The notes beneath the pieces are model-generated. The model was not told the DNA's origin. It saw only the letters and a list, made by a program, of their open reading frames with translations, and made no database searches. 64,000 nt of DNA, from positions 5,332,001-5,396,000 of the forward strand of contig NZ_CP124681.1 of assembly GCF_029961765.1 (NCBI RefSeq), written 5' to 3'. This DNA comes from Nocardioides sp. QY071. GTDB lineage: Bacteria; Actinomycetota; Actinomycetes; Propionibacteriales; Nocardioidaceae. Position numbers and translations under genes: made by a program. Below, one piece after another: positions 25,432 to 33,782 of the stretch; positions within the stretch are counted from its first letter, which is position 1; every line of letters begins with the position of its first letter.

Positions 25432-26376
25432 ATGATCAACTCCACTTCCTCACCGACGCTGTACGACGTCGCCGTGGTCGGCGCCGGATCCGCCGGCCTC
25501 CAGGCCGCCCAGACCCTCGGCCGGATGCACCGCTCGACCGTCGTGATCGGCACCGACCGCTACCGCAACGACCCGACCGGCCACATGCACAACTTCCTCG
25601 GCCACGACGGCGCACCGCCCGCCGAGCTCCGGCTCGCGGCCCGCAAGGACGCGGAGGCCTACGACGACGTGCACTTCCTCGACGTCGTCGGCACCGGCGT
25701 CACCCGGATCTCCGGCGAGCTCGGCGACTTCCTCCTCGAGATCGAGGGCGAGGAGCCCGTGCGCGCCCGGCGGGTGCTCCTCGCCACCGGCGTCCGCGAC
25801 ACCCTGCCCGACGTCCCCGGCATCGCGGAGAACTTCGGCGACCTGGTGGCGCACTGCCCGTTCTGCCACGGCCACGAGTACGCCGGCACCCGCGTCGGGA
25901 TCCTCGGCTCCGCGCCCCACGTGGCCGCGATGGCGTCGATGGTGCAGCCGATCGCCGAGGACCGCGTCGTGCTCACCGACGGCGCCGACCTCGACGAGGC
26001 GACCGCGGCGTCGCTCGACCGGACGGGTGCCGGCGTGGTGACCGACCGGCTGGTCGCCGTACGCAAGGAGGGGGCGGGCCTGGTCGTCACCCTCGCCGGC
26101 GGCGAGGAGCTCGCGCTGGGCGGGCTGCTCGTGAAGACCGAGTGGGAGCAGGCCGCGCCGTTCGCCGAGCAGCTCGCACTGGAGACCTCCGAGGTCGGCG
26201 CCGTGGTGGTCGACGCCTTCGGCCGCACGAGCGTCCCCGGCGTCTACGCCGCCGGTGACCTCGCCCAGGGCCCGGGCCTGCCGATGCCCATGGCGTCGGT
26301 ACTGGTGGCCGCCGCCGCCGGGATGATGGCCGCGGCCGCGTGCGTGCAGGACGCGGCGTTGGCGCGGCTGGGCTGA
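25432..26376 (+). CDS. Thioredoxin-reductase-like FAD/NAD(P) oxidoreductase
   Basis: The 314-residue flavoprotein has the FAD motif VAVVGAGSAGLQAAQTL, a second GxGxx-type region (RVGILGSAPHVAAMAS) that is weaker than a normal NAD(P) motif, and the C-terminal FAD contact VPGVYAAGDLAQGPGLPMPMAS. A CPFC pair at about residue 143 (AHCPFCHGHEYAG) resembles the CxxC of thioredoxin reductase. It is divergent from a MerR regulator with a shared operator, so it is likely induced by a redox-active or electrophilic compound. The substrate is unknown. Confidence 0.88.
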   Translation: MINSTSSPTLYDVAVVGAGSAGLQAAQTLGRMHRSTVVIGTDRYRNDPTGHMHNFLGHDGAPPAELRLAARKDAEAYDDVHFLDVVGTGVTRISGELGDFLLEIEGEEPVRARRVLLATGVRDTLPDVPGIAENFGDLVAHCPFCHGHEYAGTRVGILGSAPHVAAMASMVQPIAEDRVVLTDGADLDEATAASLDRTGAGVVTDRLVAVRKEGAGLVVTLAGGEELALGGLLVKTEWEQAAPFAEQLALETSEVGAVVVDAFGRTSVPGVYAAGDLAQGPGLPMPMASVLVAAAAGMMAAAACVQDAALARLG

Positions 26377-26395
26377 GGGGCTGGCCTGGCTGCGA

Positions 26396-26452
26396 CGCAA
26401 CTACCGAATTCGTCGCGGAATCGGCGCCAGCACCGCAAATTCGGTAGTTGCG
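26396..26452. repeat. Long-armed inverted repeat between convergent genes
   Basis: CGCAACTACCGAATT at 26396-26410 is perfectly complementary to AATTCGGTAGTTGCG at 26438-26452, with a 27-base loop. It lies between the stops of the flavoprotein and the transglycosylase genes. A bidirectional terminator is the simplest reading, though the arms are unusually A/T-rich for one and no T-run follows. Confidence 0.75.
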
Positions 26453-26483
26453 ACGTCAACACCGGCCACGCGCAGCAGCAGGT

Positions 26484-27062
26484 TCAGTACCAGCCGGTGC
26501 GCTGCGAGTGCTCCCAGGCGCGTTGGACGTTGCCGTACCGCGCGGCGATGTAGGCCAGCCCCCACCGGATCTGGGTCTCGGGGTTGGTGCGCCAGTCGCT
26601 GCCGACGACGGCCATCTTGGTGGCCGGCAGGGACTGCGGGATGCCGTAGGCGCCGGAGCTGCGGTTCTCGGCGAGGTGGTTCCAGCCGGACTCGCGCTGC
26701 CACAGCGCGTCGAGGTAGGGCCACTGGTCGGCAGGGAAGCCGAACTCGATCATCTCGCGGTAGCCCAGGCCGCGGTTCGACGCGGGGTCGACCTCGGCCG
26801 GGACGATCACCGCCGGCAGCTTCTTCGCGATCCGCTCGGCCCGCCGGGCGAGCGCCGCCATGATCTCGACCGTGGGTACGTCGACCCGGGCGCCCGAGCG
26901 CGACGGATCCGCCTCGCGCGGGGTCGGCGGGGGTGCCGCCGAGGTGGCCACCGCTGCGTCAGCCGGCTCGGCAGCGGGAGCAGTGGTGCTGCCGCAGGCA
27001 CTCAGCAGCAGCGCGCCCGCTGCGAGTGCAGCGGGCGCGGCCAAGCGACGCAGACCCCCCAT
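26484..27062 (-). CDS. Lytic transglycosylase-like lipoprotein
   Basis: The 192-residue protein has a lipoprotein signal (LAAGALLLSACGS, Cys 23), an Ala/Pro-rich linker, and a C-terminal transglycosylase-like domain. That domain shows ALWQRESGWNHLAENRSSGAYGIPQSLPATKM and WGLAYIAARYGNVQRAWEHSQRTGWY. The Glu in RESGWN is the candidate catalytic acid. It would cleave glycan strands of peptidoglycan at the outer face of the membrane. It is of the short actinobacterial type seen in resuscitation and wall-remodelling proteins. The C-terminal GWY is characteristic of that group. Confidence 0.9.
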   Translation of the reverse strand: MGGLRRLAAPAALAAGALLLSACGSTTAPAAEPADAAVATSAAPPPTPREADPSRSGARVDVPTVEIMAALARRAERIAKKLPAVIVPAEVDPASNRGLGYREMIEFGFPADQWPYLDALWQRESGWNHLAENRSSGAYGIPQSLPATKMAVVGSDWRTNPETQIRWGLAYIAARYGNVQRAWEHSQRTGWY

Positions 27063-27078
27063 GGGGTCCGAGGGTAGG

Positions 27079-28809
27079 TCAGTCGCGGGGCTTGCGCGAG
27101 CGGTTCGGCGGTCCGTAGTCCTTGGCCAGCTCGATCAGCTTGCCGCTGATCCGGGTGCTCTTGAGCCGCTCCCACTGGTCCTCGGTCAGCCGGGCCGGCA
27201 GCTCGACGATCGAGTAGTCGGGGCGGATGGTGATCTTGCCGAAGTCGCGGCGGTCGAGGCCGCCCTCGTTGGCGAGCGCGCCGACGATCTGGCGGGGCTC
27301 GACGCGGTGCCGCTTGCCGACCTGGATCTTGTAGGCCTGGAGGTTGCCGCCCGAGCGCGGGGCACGGTCCCGGCTGCCCCGCTCACCCCGGTCGCGGTCC
27401 CCGCCCCGGCGCTCGCCGCGGTCGCCGCGGTCGTCGTACTCCCGGCGCGGACGGCGCTCCGGCTCCGGCTCCTCCTCCAGCAGCAGCGGGGTGTCGCCCT
27501 GCAGCGCGATGGCCAGCGCCGCGGCGACGTCGGCCTCCGGCACGTCGTGCTCGCGGATGTAGTGGCCGACGACGTCGCGGAAGAAGTCGATCTGCGGCGA
27601 CTCGAGGGCGGCGGTGATCTGGTCGTCGAAGCGGCTCAGGCGCGAGACGTTGATCGCGTCGACGCTCGGGAGCTGCATCTGCTCCAGCGTGGAGCGGGTG
27701 GCCTTCTCGATGTGCTTGAGGAGGTAGCGCTCGCGCGGGGTGATGAAGGAGATCGCGTCACCGCTGCGGCCGGCGCGGCCGGTGCGGCCGATCCGGTGGA
27801 CGTAGGCCTCGGTGTCGGTGGGGATGTCGTAGTTGAAGACGTGGCTGATCCGGGGGACGTCGATGCCGCGGGCCGCGACGTCGGTGGCGACCAGGATGTC
27901 GAGCTTGCCGTCCTTGAGCTGGTTGACGGTGCGCTCGCGCTGGGCCTGCACGATGTCGCCGTTGATCGCGGCCGCGCTGTAGCCGCGGGCGCGCAGCTTC
28001 TCGGCCAGCGTCTCGGTCTCGTTCTTGGTGCGCACGAACACGATCGCGCCCTCGAAGTTCTCGACCTCGAGGATCCGGGTCAGCGCGTCGACCTTCTGCG
28101 GGTAGCTGACCATCAGGTAGCGCTGCTTGATGTTCTCGGCGGTGCGGGTCTTGCGCTCGATCGCGATCTCGACCGGGTTCTTCAGGTACTTCGCCGACAG
28201 CGACTTGATCTGCTTCGGCATGGTCGCCGAGAACAGCGCCACCTGCTTCTCCGAGGGCGTGTCGGCGAGGATCGTCTCGACGTCCTCGGCGAAGCCCATG
28301 TTGAGCATCTCGTCGGCCTCGTCGAGGACCAGGAAGCGCAGCTCGGTGAGGTCGAGGGTGCCCTTCTCGAGGTGGTCCATGATCCGTCCGGGCGTGCCGA
28401 CGACGATGTGGACGCCGCGGCGCAGCGCGGACAGCTGGACGCCGTAGCCCTGGCCGCCGTAGACGGGGAGCACGTGGACGCCGCGCAGGTTGGCGGCGTA
28501 CTTCTCGAACGCCTCGCACACCTGGAGCGCGAGCTCGCGGGTCGGCGCGAGGACCAGCGCCTGCGGGGTCTTCTGCGCGAGGTCGAGCTGGTCGAGGATC
28601 GGCAGCGCGAACGCGGCGGTCTTGCCCGTGCCGGTCTGCGCGAGGCCCATCACGTCGCGCCCCTCGAGGAGGTGGGGGATGGTCTCGGCCTGGATCGCGG
28701 ACGGCGACTCGTAGCCGATGTCCTTGAGAGCCTTCAGGATGCGGTCACCGAGACCGAGGTCGGCGAAGGTGGCGGGCTGGTCCGCGGCGTCACTGGCAAG
28801 GTCACTCAC
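27079..28809 (-). CDS. DEAD-box RNA helicase (DeaD/CsdA type)
   Basis: The 576-residue protein shows the motifs in order: the Q motif (TFADLGLGDRILKALKDIGYESPSAIQ), AQTGTGKT, PTRELALQ, DEADEML, SAT, and HRIGRTGRAGRSG. After these comes a basic linker rich in DRGERG/RRGGDRDRG, and then a DbpA-like RNA-binding domain (VGKRHRVEPRQIVGALANEGGLDRRDFGKITIRPDYSIVELP). This class remodels ribosomal and messenger RNA and is often cold-induced. The gene stands alone, 16 bases downstream of the lipoprotein start on the same strand side. Confidence 0.95.
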   Translation of the reverse strand: MSDLASDAADQPATFADLGLGDRILKALKDIGYESPSAIQAETIPHLLEGRDVMGLAQTGTGKTAAFALPILDQLDLAQKTPQALVLAPTRELALQVCEAFEKYAANLRGVHVLPVYGGQGYGVQLSALRRGVHIVVGTPGRIMDHLEKGTLDLTELRFLVLDEADEMLNMGFAEDVETILADTPSEKQVALFSATMPKQIKSLSAKYLKNPVEIAIERKTRTAENIKQRYLMVSYPQKVDALTRILEVENFEGAIVFVRTKNETETLAEKLRARGYSAAAINGDIVQAQRERTVNQLKDGKLDILVATDVAARGIDVPRISHVFNYDIPTDTEAYVHRIGRTGRAGRSGDAISFITPRERYLLKHIEKATRSTLEQMQLPSVDAINVSRLSRFDDQITAALESPQIDFFRDVVGHYIREHDVPEADVAAALAIALQGDTPLLLEEEPEPERRPRREYDDRGDRGERRGGDRDRGERGSRDRAPRSGGNLQAYKIQVGKRHRVEPRQIVGALANEGGLDRRDFGKITIRPDYSIVELPARLTEDQWERLKSTRISGKLIELAKDYGPPNRSRKPRD

Positions 28810-28980
28810 CCGTCAAGACTAGTGCCGTCAAGCGTGCGAGGCGTGATCCTCGTCGCGGTGCGCTGGGTCACTGCCGGTTAGACCGGGTGCGATCTGGTAA
28901 GGACAACCTGTAATGCCGGACGGCCTGCAACCGCTGTCACCCTCGGCATACGGTCATGCTCCGCGACGAGAAAGATCTCC

Positions 28981-30483
28981 ATGAGGCCCGACACCACCAC
29001 CCGCCGCGTGCGGCACCTGCTGCTCGCGGCGATCGCCGTCCTCCTGTGCACCTCCGGCCTCGTCGCTGCGAACGCGTCGCCCGCGAGCGCCGCGCCCAAG
29101 CCCGCGAAGGTGAAGGGCGTCAAGCTCAAGAAGCCCCGCGTGGACGGCACGACCGCGTCGTTCAAGGTGAAGTGGAAGCGCGCGGCCCGCGCCACGTCGT
29201 ACAAGGTGAAGTGGAAGGTCCCCGGCCAGAAGGCCCACAAGGACCGCACCCGCAAGACGTCATTGACAATCAAGAAGCTCGCGCAAGGCACGGACTACTG
29301 CGTGAAGGTGCGCGCCTACAACGGCAAGCGCAAGGGCAAGTGGTCCAAGACGCGGTGCCGTACGACGGCGCGGATCGACGCCGTGCAGCCCGTCTGGGTG
29401 GACCGGCAGGTGCAGCAGGGCAGCACCGTCGCGCTGTCCTTCCGGTGGAACGAGGTTGGCGGCGCGTCATCGTATGAGCTGGCCTACGTCCCGGGCGAGA
29501 AGAACATCCAGCAGCACAAAAAGAAGAGGGTCGTATCCGTCGGAGCGACGGGCACTGGCACCGTCGGGGCGTTGATCGGCGGGTTCGCGCCGAGCAAGAC
29601 CTACTGCTTCCAGGTGCGGGCCCTCGGGCCGCGCGGCGTGGGCGCCTGGGGGGCGGCCGGTTGTCGACACACGGTTGCGAGCAGCCGAGCCGTCGGCGGA
29701 ACACTGCACGTCAACATGATGACCTGGAACGTGTGCGCCAACGTGTGCGCCGACTGGGCCACGCGGGAGTCGCTGATCAAGGACCGCATCGCCGCCGCCG
29801 ATGGCATCCGTCCGGACGCGGTCGCGATTCAGGAGGCGCCCAACGCCGACTACGACAACCTCGAGCCCGCCCCCGACTACGTGCGTGCGTGCAAGGTGGG
29901 CGACGGCGCGGGCAAGCAGTGGCGAAACCAGACCCTCTTCGTGCGCAACGACAAGTTCGACGTCACCGGCACCCCGAGCGGCATCCGGTTCGCCAACGTG
30001 ACCCATGGCGGGTGCTGGATCCGGGTCAGGGACAAGGTGACCAACCGAGAGCTGGTCCTCGCGAGCCTGCACCTGGTCAACCCCGGGTGGGAGAACGGCT
30101 CCGGCACTGACGCCATGCGCCGCGACGAGACGGTCGCCTTCTGGGCAGGGGTCACCGCCTACGCCGGCGGGCTTCCGATCGTCGTCGCGGGTGACTTCAA
30201 CTCGAACCGCAACACCGCGGACTCGCCCCGTGAGATCCTCAACGCGTACGGCTACGACGACGCCTTCGACGAGGCCGAGTCCTACAACACGCTGCCCTAC
30301 CTCAACTCGTGGAACGCGTGGGCATTCCCCCCGCCGATCTCGTACCGCTGGGGCGGCCACGTAGATCGCGTGTTCGTCTCACCGGGAACCCGCGTGACGA
30401 GCTGGCAGATGGAGCAGCCGGTCCGCAACGGGGTCCAGGTGTCTGACCACTCGCCCGTCCGGGTGACCGTCGAGATCCCGTGA
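28981..30483 (+). CDS. Secreted endonuclease/exonuclease/phosphatase-family protein with two FnIII-like domains
   Basis: The 500-residue protein has a signal peptide ending near ASPASA. Two fibronectin-III-like modules follow (about 40-130, strongly lysine-rich, and 135-230), and then an EEP domain. The catalytic pattern is readable: MMTWNVC, AIQEAP (Glu), LVLASLHLVNPG (His), VVAGDFNSNR (Asp, Asn) and QVSDHSPVRVTV (Asp-His). Such enzymes cut DNA, RNA or phosphoesters of lipids. An extracellular nuclease or phosphodiesterase is likely. The very basic first module could bind anionic wall polymers or nucleic acid. The gene faces GlmS tail to tail. Confidence 0.9.
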   Translation: MRPDTTTRRVRHLLLAAIAVLLCTSGLVAANASPASAAPKPAKVKGVKLKKPRVDGTTASFKVKWKRAARATSYKVKWKVPGQKAHKDRTRKTSLTIKKLAQGTDYCVKVRAYNGKRKGKWSKTRCRTTARIDAVQPVWVDRQVQQGSTVALSFRWNEVGGASSYELAYVPGEKNIQQHKKKRVVSVGATGTGTVGALIGGFAPSKTYCFQVRALGPRGVGAWGAAGCRHTVASSRAVGGTLHVNMMTWNVCANVCADWATRESLIKDRIAAADGIRPDAVAIQEAPNADYDNLEPAPDYVRACKVGDGAGKQWRNQTLFVRNDKFDVTGTPSGIRFANVTHGGCWIRVRDKVTNRELVLASLHLVNPGWENGSGTDAMRRDETVAFWAGVTAYAGGLPIVVAGDFNSNRNTADSPREILNAYGYDDAFDEAESYNTLPYLNSWNAWAFPPPISYRWGGHVDRVFVSPGTRVTSWQMEQPVRNGVQVSDHSPVRVTVEIP

Positions 30484-30486
30484 GCA

Positions 30487-32343
30487 TCACTCCACGGTGA
30501 CGGACTTGGCCAGGTTGCGCGGCTTGTCGATGTCGTGACCCAGCTCCAGGGCGGCGTGGTAGGACAGCACCTGCAGCGGGATCGTCAGCAGGATCGGGTC
30601 CAGCTCCCGCTCGTTGCGGGGTACGTCGATCCGGCCGGCCACGATCCCCTCGAGGTCGCCGAGGTCGACCGTTTCGTGGGTGACCACGACCAGCGGGCCG
30701 CCGCGGGCGGCGATCTCGTGGAGGGCCGCGACGTTGCGCTCGACGAGCTCGTCGTCGGGGACGATCGCGACGGTCGGCACCTCGGGTGAGATCAGGGCGA
30801 GCGGGCCGTGCTTGAGCTCGCTGGTCTGGTACGCCTCGGCGTGGCGGTAGGTGATCTCCTTGAACTTCTGCGCACCCTCGCGCGCCACCGGGAAGCCCCG
30901 CACCCGGCCGATGAAGAACAGGCTCTCCGCCTCGGCGAGCCGCTTGGCGACCAGGGCCAGGTCGGCCTCGGTCGCCAGCACCTGGTCGATCTGCTCGGGG
31001 ATCCGGGTCAGGCCGGCGATCAGCCGCTTGCCGTCGGCGATGGACAGGTCGCGGACCCGGCCGAGCTGGACGGCGAGCATGCCGAACGCGAGGAACATGT
31101 TGGTCAGCGCCTTGGTCGAGGCGACCGCGACCTCGGGTCCGGAGTGGAGGTAGATGCCGCCGTCGACCTGGCGCGCGATCGCCGAGCCGACCACGTTGAC
31201 CAGCCCGATCACCCGACCGCCCTTGCGCTGCACCTCCTGCACCGCGAGCAGGGTGTCGATGGTCTCGCCGGACTGGCTCACCGCGACGTACAGCGTGTCC
31301 GGCTCGACGATGGGGTTGCGGTAGCGGAACTCACTGGCCGCCTCGGCGTCCGCGGGGATCCGGGCCAGCTCCTCGAGGAGCGAGGCGCCCATCTGACCGA
31401 CGTAGTACGCCGATCCGCAGCCGAGGATCTTGACGCGGCGGAACGCCCGCAGCTCGCGGGCGTCGAGGTTGAGGCCGCCGAGGTGGCCGGTACCGAAGCG
31501 CTCGTCGAGCCGGCCACGGAGCACCGCCTCCGCGCGGGCAGGCTGCTCGAGCAGCTCCTTGTGCATGAACGAGTCGTGGTCGCCGGCGTCGTACGCCTCG
31601 GGGTCGATGTCGACCTCCTTGGCGCGGCGGTCGGTGGCCGTCAAACCAGGCCGCCCGGTGGCCTCGATGCTCCCCAATGCATACGTCGTGAAGCCGGCGG
31701 CCGTGATCGTGGCCATCTCGCCGTCGTCGAGGTGGGCGACCGTGGTCGTGTAGCGGACCAGCGCGGCCAGGTCGGAGGCGACGTGCATCTCGTGGTCGCC
31801 GACGCCGATGATCAGCGGGCTGCCGTTGCGGGCCACGACCAGCCGGTCGGGGAAGTCGGCGTGGGCCACCGCGATGCCGTAGGTGCCCTCCACCCGGCCC
31901 AGCGCCTCGGCGATACGCTGCTCGAGCGTCTTGGCCGTGGAGCGCGCGACCAGGTGGGCGAGCACCTCGGTGTCGGTGTCCGAGACGAGCACCACGCCGT
32001 CGTCGGCCAGCTCGGCGCGCAGCGCGGCGGCGTTGTCGATGATGCCGTTGTGGACGACCGCCACGCGGGCCGCCTCGTCGGTGTGCGGGTGGGCGTTGAC
32101 GTCGTTGGCGGGACCGTGGGTCGCCCAGCGGGTGTGGCCGATGCCGATCTTGCCGCCGAAGCGCTTCGGCAGGCCGTCGGACAGGTCGCGGACCCGGCCG
32201 GCCTGCTTGGCGACCTTGAGGCCGCTGCCGCCGAGGACGGCGACGCCCGCGGAGTCGTACCCGCGGTGCTCGAGCCGGGTCAGCCCCTCCAGCAGCAGCG
32301 GCGCCGCCTGCTGGGTCCCGATGTAGCCGACGATCCCGCACAT
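30487..32343 (-). CDS. glmS: Glutamine-fructose-6-phosphate aminotransferase
   Basis: The 618-residue enzyme starts MCGIVGYIG, so Cys 2 becomes the N-terminal glutaminase nucleophile. The glutaminase domain (GIGHTRWATHG, NAHPH) occupies about residues 1-240. Two SIS domains follow, with GCGSAYYVGQMG, AVSQSGETIDTLLA, and the C-terminal NLAKSVTVE. It makes glucosamine-6-phosphate for peptidoglycan and other amino sugars. No glmS ribozyme-like leader is expected in this lineage, and none was noticed. A small gene lies 11 bases upstream on the same strand. Confidence 0.97.
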   Translation of the reverse strand: MCGIVGYIGTQQAAPLLLEGLTRLEHRGYDSAGVAVLGGSGLKVAKQAGRVRDLSDGLPKRFGGKIGIGHTRWATHGPANDVNAHPHTDEAARVAVVHNGIIDNAAALRAELADDGVVLVSDTDTEVLAHLVARSTAKTLEQRIAEALGRVEGTYGIAVAHADFPDRLVVARNGSPLIIGVGDHEMHVASDLAALVRYTTTVAHLDDGEMATITAAGFTTYALGSIEATGRPGLTATDRRAKEVDIDPEAYDAGDHDSFMHKELLEQPARAEAVLRGRLDERFGTGHLGGLNLDARELRAFRRVKILGCGSAYYVGQMGASLLEELARIPADAEAASEFRYRNPIVEPDTLYVAVSQSGETIDTLLAVQEVQRKGGRVIGLVNVVGSAIARQVDGGIYLHSGPEVAVASTKALTNMFLAFGMLAVQLGRVRDLSIADGKRLIAGLTRIPEQIDQVLATEADLALVAKRLAEAESLFFIGRVRGFPVAREGAQKFKEITYRHAEAYQTSELKHGPLALISPEVPTVAIVPDDELVERNVAALHEIAARGGPLVVVTHETVDLGDLEGIVAGRIDVPRNERELDPILLTIPLQVLSYHAALELGHDIDKPRNLAKSVTVE

Positions 32344-32354
32344 GTCCGTCTCCC

Positions 32355-32654
32355 TCAGCCGTAGATGATGCGCCGGAGCTGGCGCTCCGACAGGTCAGGT
32401 GCCGCGACCACCGTGGTCCGCAGCTCCTCGCGCAGCCGGGCGAAGATCTCCTCGTTGCGCCCGCCGTGCAGCTTCAGCTCCGCGTGCCGCCGCCGGACCC
32501 AGCCCTCCACCGTCTCGTCGTGGAAGGCGAGGACGTCCTGGACCAGCCGGGCCGCCGCCGCCGACGCCAGCCCGGTGCTGTCCTGGACGTGCTGGAGGAG
32601 CCGCGGATCGACGTGCACCCGGTGAGACTGCACCCGTTTCCGGCCAATTCTCAA
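32355..32654 (-). CDS. Small basic hypothetical protein upstream of glmS
   Basis: The 99-residue frame is rich in Arg, His and Leu with predicted long helices (LLQHVQDSTGLASAAAARLVQDVLAFHDETVEGWVRRRH; IFARLREELRTTVVAAPDLSERQLRRII). The start is uncertain: TTG 32654 (MRIGRKRVQ) or GTG 32633. It lies 11 bases upstream of glmS on the same strand and is probably co-transcribed. The C-terminal half resembles a small helical DNA- or protein-binding module, but I do not recognise the family. Confidence 0.65.
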   Translation of the reverse strand: MRIGRKRVQSHRVHVDPRLLQHVQDSTGLASAAAARLVQDVLAFHDETVEGWVRRRHAELKLHGGRNEEIFARLREELRTTVVAAPDLSERQLRRIIYG

Positions 32655-32658
32655 CTTC

Positions 32659-32676
32659 CTGCCCGAAATCGGGCAG
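32659..32676. repeat. Dyad upstream of the glmS operon
   Basis: CTGCCCGA and TCGGGCAG are perfect eight-base arms with an AA spacer, immediately before the possible TTG start of the small gene preceding glmS. It could be an operator, or a leader hairpin covering the ribosome-binding site. Confidence 0.5.
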
Positions 32677-32852
32677 ATCGACGGTCCCCTGCGTCGTACG
32701 GCCGCCCGCCACCGGCGGTGGAGGACGAAGCCCTCTCACGGCAACGCCCGGAGCACCGGAGTGGAGCGGAAGGGGCCGGAATCCGGCGTTCCGAGGCGGC
32801 GCGGTGGAGGACGTGCTATCTTGGTGAACACAAGGTGAACAGGAGGTGACCC

Positions 32853-32990
32853 ATGACCGACACGAACATGACCGAGACGCATCTGGAGATGCGCTGGCTG
32901 CCCGTGACCGCTCCGGACGGACGCACCCGGATGGAGGCCGTCTGGGTCGAGGTCGGCCAGCCCACGGCCGCGCACTCGCACGCTGCCTGA
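32853..32990 (+). CDS. Small 45-residue protein with a strong ribosome-binding site
   Basis: The frame runs from ATG 32853 to TGA 32990 and is preceded by AGGAGGTGA at 32841-32849, the strongest Shine-Dalgarno match in the window. The product (MTDTNMTETHLEMRWLPVTA..., then MEAVWVEVGQPT) has two Trp/Val motifs of the form MRWLPV and MEAVWVEV. An intrinsic-terminator-like hairpin at 33007-33039 follows. The gene thus has its own complete expression unit. A TATCTT box sits about 20 bases upstream of the ribosome-binding site. The function is unknown. Confidence 0.7.
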   Translation: MTDTNMTETHLEMRWLPVTAPDGRTRMEAVWVEVGQPTAAHSHAA

Positions 32991-33006
32991 CGCAGGACCA
33001 CTCTTC

Positions 33007-33039
33007 GGAAGCCACTCCCCGACTCGGGGGGTGGCTTCC
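33007..33039 (+). terminator. Terminator hairpin after the 45-residue gene
   Basis: GGAAGCCAC (33007-33015) pairs with GTGGCTTCC (33031-33039), and the inside is further paired (TCCCCGA with TCGGGG). It starts 16 bases after the small gene's stop and is followed by GTCATTTCC. Confidence 0.75.
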
Positions 33040-33188
33040 GTCATTTCCGGGTAGCGCGCGACGCCTGGACTTCACCTGCTTGCCACGTATGTGACCCACG
33101 TCACCCCTTGCCACGGAATGGTTGCCGTGTCACCATTGGTTACGGTCTTTGAAAGTTCAACGAATCCGCCACCACAGGAGCCAGAACC

Positions 33189-33743
33189 ATGAGCGAGTCC
33201 GCAGCCCTCACCGACATCACCGGCGACTACACCCTCGACACCGCGCACAGCCGCCTCGGCTTCGTCGCGCGCCACGCGGTGGTCACCAAGGTCCGTGGCC
33301 AGTTCACCGACTGGAACGCCACCGCCCACATCGACACCGCCAACCCCGCCGCGTCCTCGGTCACCGTGACCATCAACCCGGCCAGCGTCTCCACCGGGTC
33401 CGCGGACCGCGACGGCCACCTCACCTCGCCCGACTTCTTCGACATCGCGGCGTTCCCGGAGTGGAAGTTCGTCTCCACCGACGTCACCCGCGACGGCGAC
33501 GAGTGGACCATCACCGGCGACCTGACCATCAAGGACGTCACCAAGCCCGTCACCATCGAGTTCGAGGAGAACGGCTCGGCCAAGGACCCCTTCGGCAACA
33601 TCCGCGTCGGTTTCGAGGGCGACGTCACCGTCAACCGCAAGGACTGGGGCCTGACCTGGAACGCCGCGCTGGAGACCGGCGGCGTCCTCGTCTCGGAGAA
33701 GATCAAGCTCGAGTTCGACATCTCCGCCATCAAGAACGCCTGA
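33189..33743 (+). CDS. YceI family protein
   Basis: The 184-residue protein shows the YceI lipocalin-like pattern: GDYTLDTAHSRLGFVARHAVVTKVRGQFTDWNA, then DRDGHLTSPDFFDIAAFPEWKF, and NRKDWGLTWNAALETGGVLVSEKIKLEFDI. YceI proteins bind isoprenoid-type lipids in a beta barrel. There is no signal peptide in this copy, so a cytoplasmic location is inferred. That is usual for actinobacterial homologues. It is monocistronic by position. Confidence 0.95.
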   Translation: MSESAALTDITGDYTLDTAHSRLGFVARHAVVTKVRGQFTDWNATAHIDTANPAASSVTVTINPASVSTGSADRDGHLTSPDFFDIAAFPEWKFVSTDVTRDGDEWTITGDLTIKDVTKPVTIEFEENGSAKDPFGNIRVGFEGDVTVNRKDWGLTWNAALETGGVLVSEKIKLEFDISAIKNA

Positions 33744-33782
33744 CGACGTTCGCCCGGGCCCTGCGACGCGGGGCCTGGGAAC

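Noticed and set aside
32344-32852. glmS ribozyme or other riboswitch upstream of glmS
   Set aside because: Only an eight-base dyad is visible; no ribozyme core was recognised and the class is not typical of this lineage.
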